Source: Macrostomum hystrix
Taxonomy: Eukaryota; Platyhelminthes; Macrostomidae
Reading direction: 5' to 3'
Assembly (NCBI GenBank): GCA_950097015.1
Contig: CATNEN010000029.1
Location: 7,665,501-7,729,500 of the forward strand
Length of the DNA: 64,000 nt
Part shown: positions 36,101 through 46,358 of the stretch, piece after piece
How the letters are laid out: each line of letters opens with the position of its first letter
Numbering within the stretch: position 1 is the first letter of the stretch
Made by a program: the position numbers and the translations under genes
The notes under the pieces: model-generated
Databases searched by the model: none
What the model was told of the DNA's origin: nothing
The model's input: only the letters and a program-made list of their open reading frames with translations

Positions 36101-39100
36101 CAATTGAACTTATAATCTTATCATTTATAATAATATGATTGTAGGCAGGGCTGCGGGCAATGGCACACCCGTTAAGTGATAGTCGACACGCAGCCAGTGA
36201 GGAGGCAATTCTCGAGGAAGCAACACAGATACACATATGCAGGCATACGCTCACATAGTTGCGTACACCTACCTGACTTTCTCAATACCTGAGTACAATA
36301 GAAACACTATCCCATCCTCTCAGGATGCTAGAAGTGTCACCTGCCGAGCAGTGAGCTCAGGTGTCTACCTGGTGACGCAACGGCCGCAGGTTGAGGTCTT
36401 CCCCGTAACGTCACGCGGCGGCCTGAACCGGGCGCGCATGTGCCCGCGAGTGTCCGTGCGGCTGCCTCGCGGTGGCTGCCTCGGCGAGGCGGAGTGCCGC
36501 CTGACGGTGAGAGACCTGGCTTACAATCCTCAATGTACTCTCATTAACTAAACACACGGGAACACCAGTACGTAAAATGAAACGATTTCTTGTGTATTTT
36601 TTAGCAAGCGAAAGTTGCCACTATCATTGAATGCATTATTGAGACGCGATTGTTAATAAAATTAATATTAATGCATTCGCTAAAGCAAAGTGGAAACCAG
36701 TCCTAGAGATCCACCCGATAGCACCCTGTGGGCAGTCGAAATACTTCGTCTTTGGAGCTGACAGTCGCATGATTTCTGAACTCCTCCATGACGGCTTGAA
36801 GACGCTGGCCGTCCTCGCTGCGCGTCAGTTGCCAGCGCCGCTCCACTGAGCAGTCCCGGGTTGCTTCGTTCAGCACGCGAACTGCCAGGGCCTCGGTCAA
36901 CAGGCCGCCAACCTCGCTGCGCATCCACAGCTGCCACTGGAGATTGTAGTCGTGATGCCGCACCTCGGTGAATTGGCCCGGATTTGACAGCGCGCTGCAA
37001 GCGGCGTCTCCCAAGCCGATTGAAACTCGCCGTCCAACTGGAACTCGTTCGTGTTGACGCGTTCACAGCGCTGCAGACCCAATGGCCAAATGCGGCTCGT
37101 CATGTAGGCAGCTCTGTTCCTGTCGCCCATGTAGTAGGCAGTTGGCCATGTGGCTGGTGAACCATCTGACCGACGCCTCACAACCTTAATGGACGAAGTG
37201 ACCGCGATGTCATAATGAGCCTCCTTCATCTCCACCAGGCTGTACTCATCATCGTAGTTAGACACGTTGAACTTGGCTAGTAGGGCGCGGACTCGCCATT
37301 TGTCGCCTCTGTCGCGCTGACAGAAGGCCGCCGCAGCGCATGATGTCGGCGGACCGTTCAGTTTGGTGGCGAAGCTGTTCATGCCACCGCCGCCGGTCAC
37401 TGACATCCATCGAGCTAGCAGGCGAGACTGTTCATCTGTAATCTTGATGCTTTCGCGCGGTGCTCGCTGCTTTGTCTCAAATGAAGGCGCCTCAGATTTT
37501 GGAGACGGCCAAGTCAACCAAACTAATGGCAAAAGCAGCAGCAGCAGAAGCAGCGGCAGCAACCGGACTAGAAGCAACGACAGACTTACTCCAGACTTTG
37601 CCCTCATTCCTGGTGTTGGCTGGGTGCTGTTTTCACACTAGTCTAATCTCAACACACGGCCATGCAGCAGATAAAAGGACTCGACGAAACTCGGCCCTCT
37701 CTCTTTTAAGCTGCGATGTGATTTGTGCCATAGACATAACTGTGCCGGCACTCTAAAAAATATGCATCAAAATCATTTTGTCTATGGCTGCCGGTTATTT
37801 TATTAGGTGGACTAAAAATGTCTTCGATGAATTCGCGATCTCGAAAGGAAATGACTGAATTAGTACATTCTAATGACACACCCACCCACCCACACACACA
37901 CACACACACACTTTCAAGTGGGCGTAAACTTTTTTATTTCGAGAGTCGAAATATCAACCAACCAACGAAAAAACAACCAACAAAACCGAAGACTGCGTAC
38001 AGCTGTACAAGTCTTCACATTTTGCACCTTCGCCCTCAGGTGCTGCCCTTCACAACCAGCCTGCCACCGTCTGCCTCAGCTGAGCTTCTCGCCCTCTCGC
38101 CCGTCTACGATTTTCGTCTCTCAGTCGCCGCTGGAGTTTCGGCCGCGACGGCCAGCGACACTTCGCCTTCCGCTGCCGCCGACGCTGCCGACTAACTCCG
38201 CCGATGCTGACGCTGCTACTGTCGTCATTCTGCGCCAATCGGAGGAGTCAGCAAACTGGCGCGTCCTCTGGGAGCTACCGCTGGCCAGCGCGGAGACCGG
38301 CGGCGCCGGCGTCGTCTCTTTCGACACCAGCCGGCTGGCGGCCGCCTTCTGCCTGGCCGTCCTGCGGCCGAGCGCTCCTGCCGGCGGGCCGCAGCGGGTG
38401 GCCGCCTCGGCGCTGCCGCTAATGCGCAGCCTGGCCGAAGCTCCGCCCGGTCGGCTGCTGGCGTTCGCCGATCTCCGCACACTGGCTGCTGCTGCTGCTG
38501 CCGATGGCTCATTTCGAAGGTTGTTCTGTGCGAACTGATAATAAAATCTGTGTAGAAGTGTAAAATTCTGCTGATGCTGAAGGACTGTCCAGCGCCTGTC
38601 CCAGACACAAGAAGGACTCTAGGCTCTCGATTAGGTCGATTAAGAGTAGAAAGATCACGTGGAGCATTTAAAATACCCGCACCTTTTTTCTGTATCCTAA
38701 AATATAAAAAAATCTTCACAAAAATCCAGAATACAAGCTCACATTTTCAAATTTAGTTCATTGAAAAGGGCGGAGAAGAAATTTTGATCCAAATGGTGGA
38801 CTTTCACTAAAGTCGGTCATTCGGTTTGGAAGCTATCGTGAAGTAGGCAGGCGGGTCTTTGCCCGGGAATTGCAAAACACAGAAAGTGCACACTTGTGAA
38901 CATCGATTAATTATTCAATCACACAGCCCCAGTCACTGGCGGCTCTGTCTTCGCTGGCAGATGACTACAAGCGGAGGCGGCGGCGCCGCTGCCGAATCAC
39001 CCGACGGCGTCGTCCGCGACGGCAACTGGACGCCGGTTGGCGTTTCAGCATTGATGCGGCTGCGCGAAGGCGCCACATTTGCGCTTCGCCTAAGCGGGAC

Positions 39101-39612
39101 AGCTGACTATGGCGATGTCCACGACCGCAGTCATCCAGTTTCGTCGCTCCTGCCCGGGACTGCCAGTCATCTATCGCGTCCGACCATCGGAGTCGGCCGT
39201 GGCTGCGGCGGCGGCTTCCGAAGCGAGAGCTGCAGAGTCAGAGTCGCCGCCAGCGGATGTCGTTCCGTCAGCAGTTCAAGCGGAACCGGCGACGCAATCC
39301 GGCGATGACCTAGAATCAAAGAAGAAGTCAAAGTCGGAATTGTTTCGGTGAATAATCGATTGATTCTGTTTCATTTTTCTGAATCATAGAACTTCACGTT
39401 GAGCTGTTATCGAGTTCAGTAGATTCAGTAGAATCATAGACATTATCCAATATTTTTGCATGAAATAAATGTCTTGCAGGGCTCAGCTGACAGTCGCTGA
39501 CGAATACGGCACACCGGTGCTAGCGGCCGAGCTGACCTATGATCTAGACAGCCTGTGCCGCTTGCTGGGCCTCATGGCTAACCAGGTGCAACAGCAGCAG
39601 CAACAGCAGCAG

Positions 39613-39646
<34 letters not shown>

Positions 39647-39767
39647 TACAGCAGCAGCTACAGCAGCAGCTACAGCAGCAGCAGCAACAGCAGCAGCAAC
39701 AACAGCACCAGCAACAGCAGCAGCAACAGCAGCAACAGCAGCAACATCAGCAACAGCAGCAACAGCA

Positions 39768-39814
<47 letters not shown>

Positions 39815-41077
39815 AACAGCAACAGATGCAGCAGCAGCAGCAGCTAAAGATGCAGCAACAGCAGCAACAGCAGCAACATCAGCAACAGCAGCAACAACAG
39901 CAACAGATGCAGCAGCAGCAGCAGCCAAAGATGCAGCAACCGCTACCCTCGCCAACAAGGTCTCTACCGAAGCTCGCACCGGTTGGTCAGACGACCACCA
40001 AGAGACAATCCGTTAGGCTGTCTGGCCGCGCGAAGAAGCGCGGACCGGATCCTGTGCAACTGGCTCCGGCCGTGCCCACCAGTGAGTGCTGTGTGTGTGT
40101 GTGTGTTTGTGGAAATGACGGAGCCCTGATCGTGGGATAATGAATGACCCCTGGTGGGATCAAGACCCACTGAGTGACCCCAGGCGGGATCAATACCGAC
40201 TGAGTGATCCAAGGTGGGATTTAAGACACACTGAGTGACCCCAGATGAGATCAAGACCCACTGAGTGACCCCAGATGAGATCAAGACCCACTGAGTGACC
40301 CCAGATGAGATCAAGACCCACTGAGGGACCCCAGATGAGATCAAGACCCACTGAGTGACCCCAGATGATATCAAGACCCACTGAGTGACCCCAGATGAGA
40401 TCAAGACCCTCTGAGGGACCCCAGGTGGGATTTAAGACACACTGAGTGACCCCAGATGAGATCAAGACCCACTGAGTGACCCCAGATGAGATCAAGACCC
40501 TCTGAGGGACCCCAGATGAGATCAAGACCCACTGAGTGACCCCAGATGAGATCAACACCGAGTGACCCCAGATTAGATCAAGACCCTCTGAGGGACCCCA
40601 GGTGGGATTTAAGACACACTGAGTGACCCCAGGGCCAGGTGGGATCATTGTGACTAGGAGAGATACAAGATCTATTTAAAACCAAGACGCATCCACCGAT
40701 TCGCAGGGGACCGCGAACCCAAGGTGCTGACCGGTCGCAGCCTGCAGTTCCTAGCTGAGCAATTCCTGCCGCGCCAGCTGGGACTCGGACTGGCTCGCCA
40801 GCTTCGCCTACCTGAGGGGGCCATCGCCGGCCTAGGATTCGACTCGGCAGCCGCGGCCGCCTCCGCCGCCGGCTCCGCTACAACAGGCAGCCTGGCCTAC
40901 AAGGCTCTGTTGCTATGGAAACGCTCGCTGGGATCCGTCGCCGCTGCTGCCTCCGTCGAGACCCTGGCACTGGCTTTGGCGTCAGTTGGTCGACCGGAAC
41001 TGGCAGACAGTGTTCGACGGTGCCACGCCGCCGACAGAGAATTCACGGCTGTAGCCGGTCAAGTCGAGTCACAATGA
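33170..41077 (+). CDS. ZU5-ZU5-UPA-polyQ-death domain protein, 8 exons, one apparent frameshift
   Basis: Exons: 33170-33198, 34761-34921, 35604-36088, 36324-36506, 38080-38519 (or from 38040), 38933-39347, 39480-40081, 40707-41077; about 894 aa. First ZU5: LELPLADGGRLFVPAGAL and PLELLASPVYRLRL. Second ZU5: GVYLVTQRPQVEVFPVTSRGG, PRVSVRLPRGG and LEFRPRRPATLRLPLPP, close in style to ankyrin. UPA: HWRLCLRWQMTT, FALRLSG, AVIQFRRSCPGLPVIYRV. After about 110 Gln (39586-39945) comes a basic linker and a C-terminal death domain (SLQFLAEQFLPRQLG to ALLLWKR to ALALASVG). The order matches the C-terminal half of ankyrins and PIDD1, but no ankyrin repeats or LRRs are visible. The role is probably a cytosolic scaffold or death-domain signalling adaptor (inference). 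Exon 6 changes frame near 39096. Exon 2, 3 and 5 boundaries are the least certain. Confidence 0.78.
33415..33612 (+). mobile_element. tRNA-derived SINE, copy C (5' truncated)
   Basis: Lies in intron 1 of the ZU5 gene. It matches the SINE body (ctgcctgacgatgagaa, gcagatgtacacacctgtgt, gtgcctgcgtacggtatct) but lacks the tRNA-like head. Its 5' part is a local duplication of cccctgagggcc. Confidence 0.75.
35036..35530. repeat. 12-bp minisatellite in ZU5 gene intron 2
   Basis: About 40 units of cccacacccaat. It is C/A-rich on the sense strand and G/T-rich on the other. The long His-Pro-Ile, Gln-Ser-His and Trp-Asp-Val frames here are repeat translations, not genes. Confidence 0.96.
36144..36288 (-). 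mobile_element. tRNA-derived SINE, copy D (fragment)
   Basis: Contains only the 3' half of the element (gcgggcaatggcacaccc, cagccagtgaggaggcaatt, cacatagttgcgtacacct). It lies in the intron between ZU5 exons 3 and 4, ending about 35 bp before exon 4. Confidence 0.75.
36703..37607 (-). CDS. nested antisense gene: membrane-anchored or secreted protein, apparent frameshift
   Basis: Lies wholly inside ZU5 intron 4 on the opposite strand and appears intronless. The first frame (37607 to about 37020) opens with a strongly hydrophobic [17 protein letters not shown] segment (residues about 9-31), a signal anchor or signal peptide. It then runs through WMSVTGGGGMNSF, EAHYDIAVTSSIKVV and PTAYYMGDRNRAAYMTSR. 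The continuation HHDYNLQWQLWMRSEVGG to the stop at 36703 is in a different frame. The change falls around 37010-37030, suggesting an indel. Combined length would be about 300 aa. I do not recognise the family. The lack of introns suggests a retrogene or a compact nested gene. Confidence 0.6.
38776..38875 (+). repeat. dispersed hairpin-ended repeat, copy 2
   Basis: Lies in the intron between ZU5 exons 5 and 6. It shares cattcggtttggaagctatc and gtgaagtaggcag with copy 1. The terminal region is degenerate (gcccgggaattgc). Confidence 0.65.
39586..39945 (+). repeat. coding CAG/CAA polyglutamine tract
   Basis: In frame within exon 7 of the ZU5 gene, encoding about 110 Gln with sparse His, Leu, Met and Lys. 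The many CAA interruptions should stabilise the tract. It separates the UPA domain from the death domain. An alternative donor (aaccag|gtgcaa) just before it could remove it as an intron, but the open basic linker after it favours coding. Confidence 0.85.
40136..40655. repeat. 30-bp minisatellite in ZU5 gene intron 7
   Basis: About 17 units marked by gagtgaccccagatgagatc and aagacccact. A block with tgggatttaagacacactga recurs three times. Confidence 0.95.
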
Positions 41078-42655
41078 ACCGCCTTGAAACTTTAGTGCCT
41101 ATCTGTCTTTTATCCTGTTTTTTCAGATATTTCTTTCCTACATCTTTAACTTCTTTGACTGCTCAAAGTAGATGTGTCTTATTACTGACTAAGTAAGACT
41201 AATATTTTATCAGCTATAAAAGCCAGCTTATTTTTTACTGTACTTTGCTAAAGGTAAAGGAGACAGAATTTCAGGAAGCAATTTTTAGATTTTAAATATA
41301 TATTTTTAGAGACAACTTCTCAACAGAAAGCACATTACAGGTTTCTTTTTTATTTACTGTTCTCTGTATCTTAGCTGACGTTTGTGACAGTTAATTTATT
41401 TTGCGACTTCACGAAACAAGTCCTTATTATCCCCAGCATTCGGGGGTGAGAAGCAGAGCGGTTAACGAATCTGCCTCTCGCATTAAGGTTCCTGAGCTCG
41501 ATTCCGCGGCGAGGCCATATTCATTTGGGGCGCAGTCGCGGAGAGAAGGCTTGGGGGCTTGTCGTGCAATTTACGCCCTTGAGGGCCGACCTCCAAAGCA
41601 CAGTGATAGTGTGCACTGCCTGACAATGAGAAAGTCAGGGCAGATGTACACACCTTTGTGAGCGCGTGCCTGCGAACTGTGCGCGTGTGCTCAGGGGTCA
41701 GCGAAATGGGCAGAATTGGCTCCTCGCTGGCTTATTACCATTCCTACCCCATCATTGCATTTGTGTCAGCGGCAATTAGCCAGTCTTAGATCTGCAGATG
41801 GATAAACAAAGGAGAACATTAGTTGGGGCTGAAGTGATTAATCAGATTTTTACAAACGAAAAACCAGTGGAACAAAGCTGCAACGAATCGTACAGTAATA
41901 TCGACCAGCGTCTGTTTATTTTGGGCGAAAATCGAAATAAAACCGATCGATTTGTGCTCAAAGGGCAAAAAATTGAGTCAATTAAGCAAAGAAATGCTAC
42001 AGTATAGTATCAAACAGATCAAGCTTTGAATTCCAAAAATAAGCTAAAATCTTACTGCGATACAATAATGCTGTCACAATGGAAGAAATTGTGCTAATGA
42101 ATAACTTGAAAATAACGGTGATTTAACTACTTCGCGACAATGAGACTGGTCAGTCTTGCCTGAGAAAGAATTCTTCCAGTGTCAGATCTTTCAGCCTTGT
42201 CCTAGGGGGAAGGGGGCAACATTGTAAAAGCAGAATCCACAAAGTAAAGAATCAGGCTAATTGTGGGTATGTAAAATCCGGGATAGGTACAAACTACTGT
42301 TATAAAAAGTACACTAATATGATATAGTACTACAGTACTACAAAATGCACAGATAGCAAATTAGAAAATCAGTCATAAGAGATGTATCCGCATACGTATA
42401 TATGAATTCGTTTTTTAAAGCAGAACAAATGCACGAATCCGATCGGTAGTAAAAAAGCAAGACTGCTATAGTAGCTAGTTTCTAGGAGTAAATTGAAAGA
42501 TATCAAAGTGAAAGCAACAAAGCCTTGATGCAAGCTTCTCCCTGTCTGGGTTTGCACAGATAAATGTAATCTCCCACTATAGAATCCCATCAACTGGATG
42601 ATCCCCTTCAGTGAAATTATATGGGATTCCAGGACACTGGAAGGCATTGTCATCA
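41078..42655. other. spacer containing one SINE
   Basis: 3' flank of the ZU5 gene, then AT-rich sequence. Apart from the SINE at 41441-41731 I see nothing. The open frame at 41798-42007 has no recognisable motif. Confidence 0.5.
41441..41731 (+). mobile_element. tRNA-derived SINE, copy E (3' truncated)
   Basis: Head ggggtgagaagcagagcgg and gagctcgattccgcggcgag, then the body through ctgcctgacaatgagaaagt to cagaattggctcctcgctgg. The 3' tail is missing. Both flanks contain cttatta, a possible short target duplication. Confidence 0.85.
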
Positions 42656-42659
42656 GTGG

Positions 42660-43595
42660 AATCTCCAACAATAGGATTTCCCTGAGTTGAATCTCCCACA
42701 ATAGGATTACTTTGAGTGGAATATCCCACAATAGGATTACTTTGAGTGGAATATCCCAAAATAGGATTACTCTGAGTGGAATATCCCAAAATAGGGTTAC
42801 CCTGAGTGGAATCTCCCACAATAGGATTACTTTGAGTGGAATATCCCACAATAGGATTACTCTGAGTTGAATATCCCAAAATAGGATTACTCTGAGTTGA
42901 ATCTCCCACAATAGGATTACTCTGAGTGGAATATCCCACAATAGGATTACTCTGAGTGGAATATCCCAAAATAGGATTACTCTGAGTGGAATATCCCAAA
43001 ATAGGATTACCCTGAGTTGAATCTCCCACAATAGGATTACTCTGAGTGGAATATCCCAAAATAGGATTACTCTGAGTGGAATATCCCACAATAGGATTAC
43101 TCTGAGTGGAATATCCCAAAATAGGATTACTCTGAGTGGAATATCCCACAATAGGATTACTCTGAGTGGAATATCCCACAATAGGATTACTCTGAGTGGA
43201 ATATCCCAAAATAGGATTACTCTGAGTGGAATATCCCACAATAGGATTACTCTGAGTGGAATATCCCAAAATAGGATTACTCTGAGTGGAATATCCCACA
43301 ATAGGATTACTCTGAGTGGAATATCCCACAATAGGATTACTCTGAGTGGAATATCCCAAAATAGGATTACTCTGAGTGGAATATCCCAAAATAGGGTTAC
43401 CCTGAGTGGAATATCCCACAATAGGATTACTCTGAGTGGAATATCCCACAATAGGATTACTTTGAGTGGAATATCCCAAAATAGGATTACTCTGAGTGGA
43501 ATATCCCAAAATAGGGTTACCCTGAGTGGAATCTCCCACAATAGGATTCCCCTTAGTGGAATCTCTTACAATAGGATTCCCGAGTGGAATCTCCC
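42660..43595. repeat. 30-bp minisatellite
   Basis: About 31 units of ggaatatcccaaaataggat plus tactctgagt. The 30-bp period gives uninterrupted minus-strand frames of 342 and 390 codons that simply decode the repeat. It lies downstream of the minus-strand gene at 43728. Confidence 0.96.
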
Positions 43596-43727
43596 ACATT
43601 TTCACTAAATTTCACTGAGGGTGAAGCACTAGTTTACTCTATATAGTAAACGAGAAAACAATTGTGGTATATTTTACTAATTAGGCCAAGTTCATCCTAG
43701 CTCGGTCGGTTTGATTGAATCATTTAG

Positions 43728-46358
43728 TCAGTAGGCAAGAGATTTCGTTGAAGCGCGAAATTTTTTAGCAACCGGTTGGTTTGGCGACCTTAACAGCTGA
43801 CAGCCAGAGCCACATGAGGCACGCTTCATTGGCGGCGTCAGTTTCCGAGAGCGGCGAAACACAGGCGACAGGCTATGACTAATTGTACTATTATTGCTTT
43901 TATTATCACAAAAGCGGCGACGGCGTCGACAGGCGGCGACAGCTCGCGACGTCGAAAATATTGGCGACGGAGTTTGCAGCAGTGGCAGAGGCCGGGGCGG
44001 CTGTTGCTGAAATCGAAGCGGCAGTGGCGACAGAAAACTGCTGCCCTTGCAATCATCAGCTTCGTCGTCGGAGCTTAAATCGTCGAGATCGAATCCGCCG
44101 ATACCGCCGCCACCTCCGGCAGCGGCCCCTGTCGGCAAAGGCTGGGTGATAAAGTCTGGAAAGGCGAGTTCGGCTGCATTGTCAGCGCCTGCACCGGCGG
44201 GCGGAGATTTCGTCGCAACGGCACGAGCTGGAGTCAAGCCGCCGAAGCTGAGCTCGGATGTGCAGAGAGGATCTACGGGCCTGAGAAGTGCAGTTATGCG
44301 TATTGCAGCATTTATTAACGGTAAGAGTACATGCGAGAGCCGCCTAGACTCGTGGGAGAACTAAATGGCATGCCCTCAATCAGAAAATAGTTAAAAGCTC
44401 ACTTACTCATTGATGCTGTCATTTCTCCACTGTGAGTCCTGCGAAATAAGATGAAAGCAAGAAAGAGTCTTGTTAAGAAAATAGAATGGATTTAGTAAGG
44501 ATTCGCTTTTTAATAGGATAGGGTACAGCCATTCAGAGTACAGGTCACAGCAATACACAGAGTATAGGTCACAGTTATACACAGAATACAGGTCACAGCA
44601 ATACACCGAGTATAGGTCACAGTTATACACAGAAAACAGGTCACAGCAATACACCGAGTATAGGTCACAGTTATACACAGAAAACAGGTCACAGCAATAC
44701 ACCGAGTATAGGTCACAGTTATACACAGAAAACAGGTCACAGCAATACACCGAGTATAGGTCACAGTTATACACAGAAAACAGGTCACAGAAATACACCA
44801 AGTATAGGTCACAGTTATACACAGAAAACAGGTCACAGCAATACACCGAGTATAGGTCACAGTTATACACAGAAAACAGGTCACAGCAATACACCGAGTA
44901 TAGGTCACAGTTATACACAGAAAACAGGTCACAGAAATACACCAAGTATAGGTCACAGTTATACACAGAGGACAGGTCACAGCAATACACCAAGTATAGG
45001 TCACAGTTATACACAGAAAACAGGTCACAGAAATACACCGAGTATAGGTCACAGTTATACACAGAGGACAGGTCACAGCAATACACCAAGTATAGGTCAC
45101 AGTTATACACAGAGGACAGGTCACAGCAATACACCAAGTATAGGTCACAGTTATACACAGAGGACAGGTCACAGCAATACACCAAGTATAGGTCACAGTT
45201 ATACACAGAGGACAGGTCACAGCAATACACCAAGTATAGGTCACAGTTATAAACAGAGTACAGGTCACAGCAATACACCAAGTATAGGTCACAGTTATAC
45301 ACAGAGGACAGGTCACAGCAATACACCAAGTATAGGTCACAGTTATACACAGAGGACAGGTCACAGCAATACACCAAGTATAGGTCACAGTTATACACAG
45401 AGGAACAGGTCACAGCAATACACCGAGTATAGGTCACAGTTATACACAGAGGACAGGTCACAGCAATACACCAAGTATAGGTCACAGTTATACACAGAGG
45501 ACAGGTCACAGCAATACACCAAGTATAGGTCACAGTTATACACAGAGGACAGGTCACAGCAATACACCAAGTATAGGTCACAGTTATACACAGAAAACAG
45601 GTCACAGCAATACACCGAGTATAGGTCACAGTTATACACAGAAAACAGGTCACAGCAATACACCGAGTATAGGTCACAGTTATACACAGAGGACAGGTCA
45701 CAGCAATACACCGAGTATAGGTCACAGTCATACACAGAGGACAGGTCACAGCAATACACCAAGTATAGGTCACAGTTATAAACAGAAGTACAGGTCACAG
45801 CAATACACCAAGTATAGGTCACAGTTATACACAGAGGACAGGTCACAGCAATACACCAAGTATAGGTCACAGTTATACACAGAGGACAGGTCACAGCCAT
45901 ACACAGAGGACAGGTCACAGCCATACACAGAGGACAGGTTACAGTCATTTAGAGGACAGGTCACATAAATTTCACAGAGGACAGGTTACTGCAAGTCTGC
46001 AATACACAGAGTGCAAGTCACAGCCATACAAAGGACAGGTCACAGCAATACACAGAGTATAGGTCACAGAAATACACAGAGTACAGGTTACAGACATACA
46101 CAAAGGCCAGGTCATAACACAACTCACTGGTGGCTGATAGTACTGTGTAACAGGCGCCAGTGACAATGGTAGCTGGCTGGGCCAATTCTGACCGCAGGCA
46201 AATCCAGGCTCAGAATCAGTAGCCAATGTATCAGGAGAAGTGTCTGGTTTTTTATCATCGACACCTTGATCTAGCTCACAGTCTTCATCATCAAAGTCCT
46301 CCTCATCACAGCCGGCAAACAACTCAACTAAGGAGTTGTTGTTATCCCTGACCAAGGA
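43728..46358 (-). CDS. unrecognised acidic/basic protein, last three exons (5' partial)
   Basis: Transcript-order exons are 46358-46128, 44438-44407 (only 32 nt) and 44280-43728, all GT-AG and phase-consistent, encoding 271 aa up to the stop. The first visible exon follows a tttattttatag acceptor, so the start lies upstream and was not found. Visible features are the acidic block GCDEEDFDDEDCELDQ, a microexon encoding DSQWRNDSIN, a Gly-rich stretch followed by FDLDDLSSDDEADD, and a basic C terminus with LSPVFRRSRKLTPPMKR (possible proline-directed phosphorylation and nuclear-localisation features). It is predicted largely disordered and probably nuclear. No family is recognised. Confidence 0.7.
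44525..46020. repeat. 48-bp (2 x 24) minisatellite inside the acidic-protein gene intron
   Basis: About 30 dimers of two related 24-mers, caggtcacagcaatacacca/agta and taggtcacagttatacacag/agga. Variant classes (aaaacag, ggacag; cgagta, caagta) occur in blocks. The period gives long Cys/Thr/Tyr-rich minus-strand frames of 456, 292 and 185 codons that are not genes. Confidence 0.96.

Noticed and set aside
42369..43605. Minus-strand frames of 390 and 342 codons
   Set aside because: Two frames of the same 30-bp array, both open because the period is a multiple of three.
44403..45964. Cys/Thr/Tyr-rich frames of 456, 292 and 185 codons
   Set aside because: Translations of the 48-bp repeat lying in an intron. 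Real exon sequence appears only at 44407-44438 and 46128-46358.
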